A DNA stretch of 38,862 nt from positions 1 to 38,862 of IMG/VR virus record IMGVR_UViG_3300033182_000693; one strand, given 5' to 3'. Position numbers and translations under genes: made by a program. Numbering within the stretch: position 1 is the stretch's first letter; every line of letters begins with the position of its first letter. Below the pieces are notes generated by a model. The model did no database searches. It saw only the letters and a list, made by a program, of their open reading frames with translations, and was not told the DNA's origin. The stretch comes from a virus. Below, piece after piece: positions 25,388 through 34,628 of the stretch.

Positions 25388-28300
25388 ATGACTGTATCAA
25401 TTGCAAATACCGAACTGACCAACAGTTTTAACACTTGGAGGTTGAATACCAACCACATGGCGACAGTCATTAGTAACAATGTTGTTACTGTTTCTCGAGC
25501 TGGTGATGCAAACAGAAATGCAGTTTCGGTTGGTAATGGTCACATCAAAGGGACTTTTACTGCTAATGAGTTGAGAACAACAACTCTGAGATCTGGTAAT
25601 ACCACAAATCCAGGTGGTTGGTTATATGTAACATCAAATACAGTAATCAACGCAACCTCTCTTGCGATTACTGCGAACACCACATTCAGCGGCAATGTTA
25701 TATTCAACACCGCTGGTGCAGACAGAGTAGATCTTGGCTCAATCAGTCGTATCATTCTTTCTGGTGGCTCTAAGGGTCACTTCTTAAGAGTTGCAAGCGA
25801 AGACGACAACATTGAATTCAAGGCATTGAGTCTGCGTGACATTGCAGACCTTTCTACAAACTCTGCTCCAATTATTCTTTCTGCTGCGAATACTTCATAC
25901 AGCGATAACGGCGACACGCCTCACATTAAGTTTGCCAATGCAAACGATGCCATTCATGTATTCATGGGTGGTGGCGAAGGTGGTTCTGGCATCTCTGATC
26001 TGTTGGTCAAGCTGGCAGACGCAGGTGCAAGTTCTCGACTGGTAATTGCTGACAGTTCAAATGCTGCAGTTGCTTATATCGATTCTGATGGTACGATCTA
26101 CTCTGCAAAAGACCTGACTGTTGATGGTGCGACCACTCTGAATGGTAACATCACTCTTGGTAATGCTGAAACAGATACGATTACTCCGAAAGGTAAGTTT
26201 GCTAACCTTGCTGTAACAGGAACAGCATCGTTCAACGGCACGACCAATTTCAATGGCACAATGAACATCAACGGTAATGTTAATGTTGGTGACCATGCAT
26301 CGGATACATTGACTGTTACTTCTGCTGCAGGACTGAATGGCTCTGTTGACATTGGTGATGCTAATACAGACACACTCACCGTTGCATCTGAAGTTGATAG
26401 CAATTTCGTTCCTGCTACAGACAACACTTACTTGCTTGGCAAGACCAATAAGCGTTGGAAGAAACTTTTTGCGACCAGTATTTCTGCATCAGAAATGGCA
26501 GTTGCTGGTAATCAAACAATTACTGGTCAGTTGAGAGTAACTCAAAATGTCGAAGTCACTGGTAATACCAATGTCAACGGCACACTGACTGCGAATAATG
26601 GTTTCACCACTAAGGGAACTGCCGCATTCAATGGTAATGTAACTCTTGGTGATGATCAGACAGACACCATTACTGTTAAGGGTAAGTTCGCCAATCAGTC
26701 AACTACAGGAACTGCATCGTTTAATGGCGATGTGTATCTTGGTAATGCTTCGACAGACACCATTACTGTTAAGGGTAAGTTCTCAAACCAGTACACTTCT
26801 GGCACAGGTAACTTCAACCAACTTGGTGTTAAGATTCCTTCTGTCACTACTGGTTACGATGCAGAAGTCAAGAATTCTGTCAAGATTGGGCAAAATCTGA
26901 CTATTGGTGGTAACACTAGCATTACAGGTAGACTGAATGTTACTGGCGGACTCACCATTCCATCAAATACAATTATTGCCATTGCAAACGGTGAGTTTGA
27001 CAACATCGTCGTAAATAACGATGCAGTGTTTGGCACTGATGCAGCAAATACTGTAACCTTCAACTCCGTTGTTGGTTCGAACTTTACACCAAAAACTGGT
27101 TCAAGATATAATCTTGGTGCTACTGGTTCTCGTTGGCACTACCTTTATGCAAATAATGTCAGCCTGAATTCAAGCATTGCTGTTGCTAAGAATGCAACGA
27201 TCAGCGGCAACACCACGATTTCTAAGAAAGCAACAATCAATGAACTTGCTGTAACGAATAATGTTGTTGTTAGCGGAAACCTTACAGTATCTGGTACAAC
27301 AACCACAATCAACACTCAACAGATCAATCTCGCTGATAATCTGATCAAGCTGAATAGCGATCTGAGTGGTGGATCTGCTCCAACCGAAAATGCTGGTATC
27401 GCAGTCAATCGTGGTTCTTCTGCTAATGTTGCGTTGATCTGGAACGAATCTTCTGACCGCTGGCAGGCAACTGTTACAAGCGATGCAGGTAATGGATTCG
27501 ACAATATTCTGACTGCAAATGGTCACTCTATTTCAGATCGCACCACGATTACTTCTATCGACGCAACAAACGATTATCTGTTGATCTTCGATGCAACTGA
27601 CAGTAAGCTGAAGAAAGCAAACATCACCAACACTGCTCTTGTTGGACCACAGGGTGCTAAGGGACAAAAGGGTGATACAGGCACTGCTGGTGCTAAGGGT
27701 CAGAAGGGTGAAGTTGGTGCTCAGGGTCCACAAGGCACTAAGGGTCAGAAAGGCGACACTGGCGCACAAGGTGCCACTGGACCAACAGGACCAACAGGTC
27801 CAACTGGACCGCAGGGTTCCAAGGGTCAGAAGGGTGAAGTTGGTCCACAGGGTCCGACTGGTGCTACTGGTCCAACTGGTCCGCAAGGCACTAAAGGTCA
27901 AAAAGGTGCCACAGGATCTACTGGTCCGACAGGTCCAACAGGACCAACTGGTCCTCAAGGTGCACAGGGTGCACAGGGTGCTCAGGGTGCTAAGGGTCAG
28001 AAGGGTGACACAGGATCTACTGGTGCCACTGGTCCACAGGGTTCTAAGGGTCAGAAGGGTGAGGCAGGTGGCTTTACCACTGGTTCAAATGCGCAAGTCA
28101 ACTCACTTGGTGTAGGCACTGCTGCATCTGGCACCGCTGGTGAAATCAGAGCCACCAATAATGTTACCGCATATTACTCTGATGAACGCCTAAAGAACTT
28201 TGAAAGCAGCATTACAAATGCACTGTCAATCGTCAAGTCTCTCAACGGTTACTATTTCTATGGCAATGAATTGGCAGCTTCGCTTGGGTATGATACAGAG

Positions 28301-28471
28301 AAGCGTCAAGTTGGTGTAAATGCTCAGGAAGTTGAGCGTGTGTTGCCAGAATTGGTAGCTGAAGCACCAATTGATCCAGAATATTTGACAGTGTACTATG
28401 AAAAACTTGTTCCAGTATTGATCGAAGCCATTAAGGAGCTTTCCGACAAAGTTGATGCTCTTAATAAATAG
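25388..28471 (+). CDS. Tail fibre with collagen-like repeats and S74 chaperone domain
   Basis: This 1027-aa fibre has three parts. Residues 1–750 are beta-repeat shaft with recurring [22 protein letters not shown] units (about 240–490). Residues about 753–894 form a collagen-like domain of roughly 47 Gly-X-Y triplets, with seven KGQKG units so 14 lysines occupy the Y position before Gly. The C-terminus, starting about 927, is an S74 intramolecular chaperone with YYSDERLKN (Ser931 and the nearby Lys as the expected self-cleavage pair) and [17 protein letters not shown]74 domains trimerise fibres and then cleave themselves off. The X-Lys-Gly triplets are candidate substrates of the enzyme at 34625–36490. 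Confidence 0.92.
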   Translation: MTVSIANTELTNSFNTWRLNTNHMATVISNNVVTVSRAGDANRNAVSVGNGHIKGTFTANELRTTTLRSGNTTNPGGWLYVTSNTVINATSLAITANTTFSGNVIFNTAGADRVDLGSISRIILSGGSKGHFLRVASEDDNIEFKALSLRDIADLSTNSAPIILSAANTSYSDNGDTPHIKFANANDAIHVFMGGGEGGSGISDLLVKLADAGASSRLVIADSSNAAVAYIDSDGTIYSAKDLTVDGATTLNGNITLGNAETDTITPKGKFANLAVTGTASFNGTTNFNGTMNINGNVNVGDHASDTLTVTSAAGLNGSVDIGDANTDTLTVASEVDSNFVPATDNTYLLGKTNKRWKKLFATSISASEMAVAGNQTITGQLRVTQNVEVTGNTNVNGTLTANNGFTTKGTAAFNGNVTLGDDQTDTITVKGKFANQSTTGTASFNGDVYLGNASTDTITVKGKFSNQYTSGTGNFNQLGVKIPSVTTGYDAEVKNSVKIGQNLTIGGNTSITGRLNVTGGLTIPSNTIIAIANGEFDNIVVNNDAVFGTDAANTVTFNSVVGSNFTPKTGSRYNLGATGSRWHYLYANNVSLNSSIAVAKNATISGNTTISKKATINELAVTNNVVVSGNLTVSGTTTTINTQQINLADNLIKLNSDLSGGSAPTENAGIAVNRGSSANVALIWNESSDRWQATVTSDAGNGFDNILTANGHSISDRTTITSIDATNDYLLIFDATDSKLKKANITNTALVGPQGAKGQKGDTGTAGAKGQKGEVGAQGPQGTKGQKGDTGAQGATGPTGPTGPTGPQGSKGQKGEVGPQGPTGATGPTGPQGTKGQKGATGSTGPTGPTGPTGPQGAQGAQGAQGAKGQKGDTGSTGATGPQGSKGQKGEAGGFTTGSNAQVNSLGVGTAASGTAGEIRATNNVTAYYSDERLKNFESSITNALSIVKSLNGYYFYGNELAASLGYDTEKRQVGVNAQEVERVLPELVAEAPIDPEYLTVYYEKLVPVLIEAIKELSDKVDALNK

Positions 28472-28487
28472 GTGATGGGAGGACCAA

Positions 28488-28826
28488 ATGGCTGCGAAGG
28501 CAAACATACTTATTGATCAAGGAACAGACTTTTCTACTACATTGACTGTCACAGGAGATGACGGCACTGTAACAGATCTGACTGGCTACACTGCGAACGG
28601 ACACATTCGCAAGCACTACACATCAGCCACAGCAACCGTCTTCACTTGCACATTTGGCTCCCCAAGAACAGATGGACAGTTGACAATTTCACTCGGCAGA
28701 ACAATTACCGCTAATATGGCTGCTGGTCGTTATGTTTATGATATCGAATTGACCTCTGCTGCAAATACTCGCAGTAGACTCGTTGAAGGAGTTGTTACTG
28801 TCAGCCCAGAAGTCACTAAGACATAG
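28488..28826 (+). CDS. Small Ig/BppU-like virion protein
   Basis: This 112-aa beta-rich protein resembles small structural proteins of marine T4-like phages: ANILIDQGTDFSTTLTV, GYTANGHIRKHYTSATATVF, ISLGRTITANMAAGRYVYDIELT and RLVEGVVTVSPEVT. The pattern is like the N-terminal domain of BppU baseplate proteins, which anchors receptor-binding proteins. A strong GGGAGG ribosome site lies at 28477–28482. It likely joins fibres to the baseplate rim, though this is inferred from similarity and position. Confidence 0.75.
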   Translation: MAAKANILIDQGTDFSTTLTVTGDDGTVTDLTGYTANGHIRKHYTSATATVFTCTFGSPRTDGQLTISLGRTITANMAAGRYVYDIELTSAANTRSRLVEGVVTVSPEVTKT

Positions 28827-28837
28827 GGGATACGACA

Positions 28838-29062
28838 ATGGCTCTGAAAGTAACATTCAGCCAGACACAAAAACCGCTAACGATCAAAACTAGCGCAGTT
28901 GCAACTTCTCTTGGCACGATGTCAGACATTGATAGCACCGCTGCAGATGTTGGCGAATCTGGCGCAACTCTTGTGTACGATTCTACCACTGGAACCTACA
29001 AGAACGAAAAGGTTTTTGAATACGATGGCACTACAGTGACCATGAAAGGTGGAGAGTTCTAG
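28838..29062 (+). CDS. Small fibre-module protein, unknown
   Basis: A 74-aa protein (begins MALKVTFSQTQKPLTIKT) with a beta pattern ending LVYDSTTGTYKNEKVFEYDGTTVTMKGGEF. Similar short proteins occur next to the BppU-like gene in cyanophages. The stop overlaps the next GTG start (TAGTG). No function can be read; a small structural or linker role is likely. Confidence 0.7.
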   Translation: MALKVTFSQTQKPLTIKTSAVATSLGTMSDIDSTAADVGESGATLVYDSTTGTYKNEKVFEYDGTTVTMKGGEF

Positions 29063-29460
29063 TGGCAAATAATGTTGTAATTGCGATCAAGACATCGCAA
29101 AGCACTGCTACACCACCATCTCTTGCGAATGGTGAACTTGCCTATTCTTATTCTTCCAATAAGTTGTTTATTGGTCAGACGGATACTTCAACCTCAGCAG
29201 TCAGCGTTGAATATATTGGCGGCAAGTTGATTGTTGACAAGGTCGCAAACCTTGAGAGCGTGGTCTTCAGCGGCAGCAGATCTTATACCAACTTTACAAT
29301 TGCAAACACACTCACACTCTCTTCTGTTTCTGCTGGCAGTCTGCTGCGAACAAAAACAGGCGGTGTGGTTGAGGGTGTGTCAGGAACTTCTGGGCAAGTA
29401 ATGCAAGTGGCAGCAAATGGAATGCCATATTTTGACAGTTTAAATGGTGGAACATTTTAG
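29062..29460 (+). CDS. Small fibre protein with Mtd-N-like start
   Basis: This 132-aa protein begins at GTG 29062 (overlapping the previous stop). PPSLANGELAYSYSSNKLFIGQTD (about 18–41) is the GELAYxxxxxKLFIG motif of phage fibre N-termini related to the Mtd N-terminal domain. The remainder is beta-rich and ends MPYFDSLNGGTF, a tail seen in related fibre proteins. Probably a short fibre or adaptor. Confidence 0.68.
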   Translation: MANNVVIAIKTSQSTATPPSLANGELAYSYSSNKLFIGQTDTSTSAVSVEYIGGKLIVDKVANLESVVFSGSRSYTNFTIANTLTLSSVSAGSLLRTKTGGVVEGVSGTSGQVMQVAANGMPYFDSLNGGTF

Positions 29461-29462
29461 GC

Positions 29463-29759
29463 ATGAGTGACTATCTAGATCATGAAATTACAAATGTAGG
29501 AGTAGAAAAGCAGCTGGTCGATCTAAACAAAACGATCGTTGCTTTGCGTGGACAAATTGCAGAACTCGAAAGCGAATTGAAAGCAAGGGACAAAATTCCT
29601 GTGCCAAGAAGTGTTGTGCAACAAATTATGGAAATGGAAGCAATAATTCGTAAGCAGCAGGCAGATCTTGACTACTATAAGAAGCATGTGCCAGTTCAAG
29701 TTATTATAAATAAAGAAAACAAAGAAAAGCCCACACGAAAGGGTGGGATTCCAAGATAA
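29463..29759 (+). CDS. Coiled-coil fibre-module protein
   Basis: A 98-aa protein with heptad-like stretches (VEKQLVDLNKTIVALRGQIAELESELKAR, residues about 14–42) and a conserved basic end VPVQVIINKENKEKPTRKGGIPR that I recall from marine T4-like phages. No transmembrane segment. It lies between short fibre genes and contains a late promoter motif in its 3' end. Function unknown; possibly an assembly chaperone or trimerising linker. Confidence 0.7.
   Translation: MSDYLDHEITNVGVEKQLVDLNKTIVALRGQIAELESELKARDKIPVPRSVVQQIMEMEAIIRKQQADLDYYKKHVPVQVIINKENKEKPTRKGGIPR
29705..29712 (+). promoter_or_regulatory. T4-type late promoter (TATAAATA)
   Basis: An exact TATAAATA at the 3' end of the coiled-coil gene, 67 bases upstream of the fibre start at 29779. 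That gene also has an AAGGAG ribosome site at 29765–29770. Confidence 0.65.
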
Positions 29760-29778
29760 TAATTAAGGAGCGTCCGAA

Positions 29779-31083
29779 ATGGCATCAGTAATTAAGATTA
29801 AACGCAGCAGCACTTCAGGTTCCGTACCTGGAAGTCTTGAAGTTGGCGAAATTGCGGTCAACTTATTCGACAGAAAGCTCTATGTCGGTAACAGTGCTGG
29901 CGTAACTGCAATTGGCGGTGAAGATTTCCGCCTTACTACACAGACTGCTGGCGAAGGTGCATACCTCAAGCTGAATGGCGACAGCGTACTTTCTACCAAT
30001 ACCGTTCTGGTTCGTGGTGGTACTGGCGTTTCTGTTGCTCGTGACGCTAACGGTTCCGTCTCTATCAGTTCCACTCTTGGTTCTGACATTGCTTCTAAGG
30101 CAACATGGGCTGCGCTGACATCTACTAACACCGCAATCCGTGCTCTGGTTTCTGATCGTTTGCAGGTTGCGAATGCTGCTGCTACATATCAGACTATCAG
30201 CACCTCTAAGTCATATCTGGCGAACACCAATGCTTATATCGCTGCTCAATTGGCTAACACCAATGCTTACATTGCAGCGACTGCGGCAACTGAAAGATCT
30301 TCTCTTGCTAACACCAATGCCTATATCGCAACGAAGCTGAATTCTTCTTCGTACACCACGGCAGATGTTCGTTCTAAGGCAGCACTGGCTAACACCAATG
30401 CTTACATTGCAGCGACTGCGGCAACAGAACTTTCTCACTTGGCTAACACCAATGCAAGAATCGCAGCCACCGAAACAAACATCAGCCAGAAGCTGGGTGC
30501 AGGTGCTACGGTTCAGTTGACTGGTGATGTTACTGGTAGCGCAACATTCTCTTCAAACAGCGTTTCGATTACCACTACCGTTGCTGCGGATTCCGTTGCT
30601 CTGGGAACAGACACCACTGGTAACTATGTTGCTGGCATTTCTGGCACTGCTAATGAAATCACTGTATCTGGTTCTGGTTCTGAAGGTGCTTCAGTAACCA
30701 TCAGTTTGCCAGACAATGTAACTGTTGGCAACAACCTGACTGTTTCTGGTAACACTTCTGTTGCTGGTAACATGACCATCGATGGTAATCTGACCGTTGA
30801 GGGTGGCGTAACTTATATCTCTACATCAACTGTAAATGTTGATGACACTATGCTCAAACTGTCTGCGAACAACTCAGCAGATACTGTTGACCATGGTGTG
30901 TACGCTAAGTATGTTGATGGTGTAACAACCAAATATGCTGGTTACTTCCGTGACTCTTCAGACTCTAGTATCTTCAAATTCTATAAGGGTCTGACTGTAG
31001 AGCCAACCACGACTGTTAACACTGGCGGTGCAGGTTATGCATTAGCACAAGTTGATGCCGTCATTGATGGTGGCACTTACTGA
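29779..31083 (+). CDS. Tail fibre with Mtd-N-like domain and LANTNAYIA repeats
   Basis: This 434-aa fibre begins VIKIKRSSTSGSVPGSLEVGEIAVNLFDRKLYVGNSAG (about 4–41), the Mtd-N-type N-terminal domain. Residues about 145–235 contain several ([15 protein letters not shown])-like units forming a helical, probably trimeric, shaft. A beta repeat region (DGNLTVEGGVTYISTSTVNVDDTMLKLSANNSAD) and a YAKYVDGVTTKYAGYFRDSSDSSIFKFYKGL end follow, the latter typical of phage fibre heads. No S74 domain and no collagen repeats. A terminator-like hairpin lies just downstream. Confidence 0.83.
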   Translation: MASVIKIKRSSTSGSVPGSLEVGEIAVNLFDRKLYVGNSAGVTAIGGEDFRLTTQTAGEGAYLKLNGDSVLSTNTVLVRGGTGVSVARDANGSVSISSTLGSDIASKATWAALTSTNTAIRALVSDRLQVANAAATYQTISTSKSYLANTNAYIAAQLANTNAYIAATAATERSSLANTNAYIATKLNSSSYTTADVRSKAALANTNAYIAATAATELSHLANTNARIAATETNISQKLGAGATVQLTGDVTGSATFSSNSVSITTTVAADSVALGTDTTGNYVAGISGTANEITVSGSGSEGASVTISLPDNVTVGNNLTVSGNTSVAGNMTIDGNLTVEGGVTYISTSTVNVDDTMLKLSANNSADTVDHGVYAKYVDGVTTKYAGYFRDSSDSSIFKFYKGLTVEPTTTVNTGGAGYALAQVDAVIDGGTY

Positions 31084-31087
31084 TTTG

Positions 31088-31095
31088 TATAAATA
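31088..31095 (+). promoter_or_regulatory. T4-type late promoter (TATAAATA)
   Basis: An exact TATAAATA lies 5 bases after the fibre stop and 91 bases upstream of the gene at 31186. Its predicted start (near 31101) falls only a few bases before a strong terminator-like hairpin. Confidence 0.65.
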
Positions 31096-31107
31096 ACAAA
31101 GAGTAGC

Positions 31108-31140
31108 AAAAGGGGAGTTGCTACGGCACTCCCCTTTTTG
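31108..31140 (+). terminator. Rho-independent terminator
   Basis: AAAAGGGGAGT (31108–31118) pairs with ACTCCCCTTTT (31128–31138) around a 9-base loop, and is followed by a T-rich run to about 31144. It ends the fibre operon beginning upstream. On the minus strand the same element also has a U-rich 3' side, so it may be bidirectional. Confidence 0.9.
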
Positions 31141-31185
31141 TTTTACAACTGCTTATATAAGCACTGAACAAAGAGAACCATACAT

Positions 31186-31677
31186 ATGGCGTCGGTTGTC
31201 AAGATCAAGCGTTCCTCAGTACAGGGGAAGGCTCCTACAACAAGTGATATTCAGACTGGAGAACTCGCTCTTAATACAAGAGACGGAAAGCTATTCTCCA
31301 CTGACGGCTCGTCTGTTTTCGAAGTCGGTGCAAATCTACATTCACTTTCTGTCGGGACTGGTGGAATTACCGTTGGCAACAATGCATTCACCTTTCCGAC
31401 TACAGATGGAACATCAGGTCAGTATCTAAAGACTGACGGTGCTGGTAATCTCAGTTGGGCGACTGTTTCTGTTGGCAGTTCAGCCACTGATTCTCTGGAA
31501 TATACCAACAGCACCATTATCGGAGATGTATTGTTCGCAGACTCTTCAGTGGATCTTGGAGATTTGTCTGGTGGAAATGTACAAGATGCGTTTGGTGTTC
31601 TAATTCAAGGGGAACGCCTTGATTGCATGGAACCACCAAGAGAAATAAGAACACACGACTTTGCAGTATTATCATAG
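31186..31677 (+). CDS. Short fibre/adaptor with Mtd-N-like domain
   Basis: This 163-aa protein starts VVKIKRSSVQGKAPTTSDIQTGELALNTRDGKLFSTDG (about 4–41), again an Mtd-N-like domain. It then has a beta section (GGITVGNNAFTFPTTDGTSGQYLKTDGAGNLSWATV) seen in many phage fibre stalks. The C-terminus (GERLDCMEPPREIRTHDFAVLS) is unusual and short, with no receptor-binding domain. It is perhaps an adaptor carrying another fibre. A 10-base gap separates it from the next fibre gene. Confidence 0.72.
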   Translation: MASVVKIKRSSVQGKAPTTSDIQTGELALNTRDGKLFSTDGSSVFEVGANLHSLSVGTGGITVGNNAFTFPTTDGTSGQYLKTDGAGNLSWATVSVGSSATDSLEYTNSTIIGDVLFADSSVDLGDLSGGNVQDAFGVLIQGERLDCMEPPREIRTHDFAVLS

Positions 31678-31687
31678 GAATTAAAAC

Positions 31688-34039
31688 ATGCCAACGCAAT
31701 TACAGTTTAGAAGAGGAACCACTGCGCAGAACGATGCATTTACTGGTGCTGCTGGTGAAATCACATATGACACCCAACTGAATCAAATTAGAATCCACGA
31801 TGGGTCTACTCAAGGTGGTGCAGTTGTAGCTGGCACAAGTGGATATATTTCCGTTGCCAATGCAGAGGCTACATTCGCAACCAACACAGCGTTCCAGTCT
31901 GCGTTGGCAAACACTAATGCGTATATCGCATCTGTTTCTGCGACTGAGCGTTCTGCATTGGCTAACACCAATGCCAGAATCGCCGCCACTGAATCTGACA
32001 TTAGCACTAATGCAGCGACCGAACTTTCTCATTTGGCTAACACCAACTCATATATTGCAACCAAGTTGGATTCAAGTTCTTATACAACTGCAGATGTTCG
32101 CTCCAAGGCAGCACTTGCCAATACCAATGCATACATTGCGACCAAACTAGACAGCGCATCATATACAACTGCTGATGTTCGCTCCAAGGCAGCTTTGGCT
32201 AACACGAATGCGTACATCGCTTCTGTCTCTGCTACAGAAAGATCTGCTTTGGCAAATACCAATGCTCGTATTGCAGCGACTGAATCTGATATTAGCACTA
32301 ATGCTGCTACAGAACTCAGCCACTTGGCAAATACCAATGCTCGTATTGCAGCGACTGAATCTGATATTAGCACTAATGCTGCTACAGAACTCAGCCACTT
32401 GGCAAACACAAACGCATATATTGCTTCTGTTAGCGCAACAGAACGCTCTGCATTGGCGAATACTAACTCATATATCGCAACGAAGGCAAATATTGCTTCA
32501 CCAACATTTACTGGTATTCCAGCTGCTCCAACAGCTGCAGCTGGCACAAACACCACTCAGCTGGCAACTACTGCGTTTGTGACTGGCGCAATCACTGATG
32601 TCATTGATGCCGCTCCTACTGCTCTCAACACATTGAACGAATTGGCTGCTGCTCTTAATGATGATGCTAACTTTGCTTCCACAGTAACAACTAATCTATC
32701 ACAAAGACTAGGCGCAACTGCAAGTATCACTTTGACTGGTGATGTTACTGGTTCTGGTTCATTTAGTGCTAATGCAGTTTCTATTGCTCTGACTGACACG
32801 AATCTGGCAAATACCAACGCATACATTGCAACTAAAGCAGCCAGCGGCACCACAATTACTGCAGGCACTGGGTTATCAGGCGGCGGTGATTTATCAACTA
32901 ACCGCACAATAAATCTCGATGCAAACGATCTTACTGCATGCACCTCTATTGCATCAACAGATACAATCATTGTATATGACACATCAGCTGGCACCACTGT
33001 AAAGGCAACTATTGCTAATGCAGCTTTGGTTGGTCCAACTGGTCCTCAAGGTGCTAAGGGTCAGAAAGGCGACACTGGCGCACAGGGTCCTCAAGGTGCT
33101 CAGGGTCCACAAGGCACTAAGGGTCAGAAAGGCGACACTGGCGCACAAGGTGCCACTGGTCCAACAGGTCCAACTGGTCCAACTGGACCACAGGGTGCTA
33201 AAGGACAAAAGGGACAAACAGGTGCACAAGGTGCTACTGGTCCGACTGGTCCTCAAGGCGCACAAGGTGACACAGGTCCAACAGGTCCAACTGGTCCTCA
33301 AGGTGCTAAGGGTCAGACAGGTGCACAAGGTGGTACTGGTCCAACAGGTCCAACTGGTCCTCAAGGTGCTAAGGGTCAGAAGGGTCAGACAGGTGCACAA
33401 GGTGGTACTGGTCCGACTGGTCCAACTGGTCCTCAAGGTGCTAAGGGTCAGAAGGGTCAGACAGGTGCACAAGGTGGTACTGGTCCGACTGGTCCTCAAG
33501 GCGCACAAGGTGACACAGGTCCAACTGGTCCAACAGGTCCAACTGGTCCTCAAGGTGCTAAGGGTCAAAAGGGACAGACAGGCGGCACTGGTCCAACTGG
33601 TCCAACAGGTCCACAGGGTCCAGCAGGCGGTTTCACCACTGGCTCTAACGCACAGGTCAACTCACTTGGTGTAAATACAGCAGCATCTGGTACTGCTGGC
33701 GAAATTCGTGCAACGAATAACATCACTGCATACTACTCAGACGAAAGACTCAAGAACTTTGTAAGCAGCATTGATGATCCAATTGGCAAGATTATGACGA
33801 TTGGTGGTTACTATTTCTATGGCAACGAAACTGCTGCTGAATTGGGTTATGATACTGAGAAACGCCAGATTGGTGTGAATGCGCAGGAAATCGAAAGAAT
33901 CCTTCCTGAAGCAGTTGCTCCTGCACCTATTGACGAAAAGTATCTTACAGTGTATTATGATAAGTTGGTTGCTCTTCTCATTGAAGCCATTAAGGAACAT
34001 CAGAGAGAAATTGAGGAGCTGAAACGAAAAGTCGGATAA
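31688..34039 (+). CDS. Second collagen-like tail fibre with S74 chaperone domain
   Basis: This 783-aa fibre begins with an Mtd-N-like domain ([35 protein letters not shown]). A shaft of [34 protein letters not shown] units follows (about 74–270), including two identical 75-bp tandem copies at 32249–32323 and 32324–32398. Residues about 280–330 hold a LATTAFV-type fibre repeat. Residues about 449–648 are collagen-like (about 66 Gly-X-Y triplets, 13 lysines in X-Lys-Gly). The end is an S74 domain with YYSDERLKN (Ser684) and [16 protein letters not shown], closely similar to that of the first fibre. It directly precedes the 2-oxoglutarate enzyme genes. Confidence 0.92.
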   Translation: MPTQLQFRRGTTAQNDAFTGAAGEITYDTQLNQIRIHDGSTQGGAVVAGTSGYISVANAEATFATNTAFQSALANTNAYIASVSATERSALANTNARIAATESDISTNAATELSHLANTNSYIATKLDSSSYTTADVRSKAALANTNAYIATKLDSASYTTADVRSKAALANTNAYIASVSATERSALANTNARIAATESDISTNAATELSHLANTNARIAATESDISTNAATELSHLANTNAYIASVSATERSALANTNSYIATKANIASPTFTGIPAAPTAAAGTNTTQLATTAFVTGAITDVIDAAPTALNTLNELAAALNDDANFASTVTTNLSQRLGATASITLTGDVTGSGSFSANAVSIALTDTNLANTNAYIATKAASGTTITAGTGLSGGGDLSTNRTINLDANDLTACTSIASTDTIIVYDTSAGTTVKATIANAALVGPTGPQGAKGQKGDTGAQGPQGAQGPQGTKGQKGDTGAQGATGPTGPTGPTGPQGAKGQKGQTGAQGATGPTGPQGAQGDTGPTGPTGPQGAKGQTGAQGGTGPTGPTGPQGAKGQKGQTGAQGGTGPTGPTGPQGAKGQKGQTGAQGGTGPTGPQGAQGDTGPTGPTGPTGPQGAKGQKGQTGGTGPTGPTGPQGPAGGFTTGSNAQVNSLGVNTAASGTAGEIRATNNITAYYSDERLKNFVSSIDDPIGKIMTIGGYYFYGNETAAELGYDTEKRQIGVNAQEIERILPEAVAPAPIDEKYLTVYYDKLVALLIEAIKEHQREIEELKRKVG
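32249..32398 (+). repeat. Tandem pair of identical 75-bp repeats
   Basis: 32249–32323 and 32324–32398 are identical in all 75 positions and encode the 25-residue unit [25 protein letters not shown] twice. Flanking units are related but divergent, pointing to a recent duplication in the fibre shaft. Confidence 0.93.
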
Positions 34040-34055
34040 AGGTGAACGGTATATT

Positions 34056-34628
34056 ATGAATGGAAATATTTGGCAGTTATACTGCGGCGAGTTGAATAAT
34101 GAAATGATAGATCGCATTGTTACTGAATGCGAATACTATCAACCGACTTCATCAAATCTTGGTTTCGATGGCGATGTCCCCAATCAGGGATATCGTAGTT
34201 CTGAGTTGCGTTGGATTGATAAGAGAGATCCGAACAGCAAATTCATTGCTGATCTTTTGTGGCACTATGGTCAGGAAGCCAATCGTTTTTCGTTTGGCTT
34301 CCATGTTGACTATCTGTCAGAAATTCAGTACACAACCTACTACGGCGACTCAAACGACCATTATGAGTGGCACCATGATACCTTCTGGGGCAATCCATCT
34401 ACATATGATAGAAAGATCAGTGTTGTGATTCAACTCAGTGATCCTAATGACTATGAAGGTGGTGACTTTGAACTTGACGACCAATACAAGCAACCAGACC
34501 GTGACCAATTGAGAACAAAGGGATCGGTCATTTGCTTCCCATCTTTCATTCGACATCGTGTGACACCAGTGACCAGTGGCGTGAGAAAGTCTCTTGTAAC
34601 ATGGATTCAAGGACCAAAATTTAGATGA
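34056..34628 (+). CDS. PKHD-type Fe(II)/2-oxoglutarate dioxygenase
   Basis: This 190-aa protein is a single-domain prolyl-hydroxylase-like oxygenase. The iron ligands are H106 and D108 in EWHHDTFW and H167 in FIRHRVTPV; the 2-oxoglutarate arginine is R177, exactly ten residues after H167. DYEGGDFEL (132–140) is the conserved strand between them. Such PiuC/P4H-type proteins are common in marine T4-like phages with unknown substrates. Here it lies between a collagen-like fibre and a PLOD-like enzyme and overlaps the latter by four bases (ATGA). A role in hydroxylating fibre residues is plausible, but nucleic acid or host protein targets remain possible. Confidence 0.88.
   Translation: MNGNIWQLYCGELNNEMIDRIVTECEYYQPTSSNLGFDGDVPNQGYRSSELRWIDKRDPNSKFIADLLWHYGQEANRFSFGFHVDYLSEIQYTTYYGDSNDHYEWHHDTFWGNPSTYDRKISVVIQLSDPNDYEGGDFELDDQYKQPDRDQLRTKGSVICFPSFIRHRVTPVTSGVRKSLVTWIQGPKFR

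Noticed and set aside
27644-28069. Short regular repeats resembling a CRISPR or tandem array (also at 33032–33631)
   Set aside because: They translate to in-frame Gly-X-Y triplets within long fibre genes; there are no spacers or cas genes.
33012-33674. Long alternative-frame ORFs over the collagen repeats on both strands (also 27533–28115)
   Set aside because: Low-complexity products (for example VLRVRKVTLAHK-type) created by the repeat in other frames; the true frame has both fibre ends and an S74 domain.
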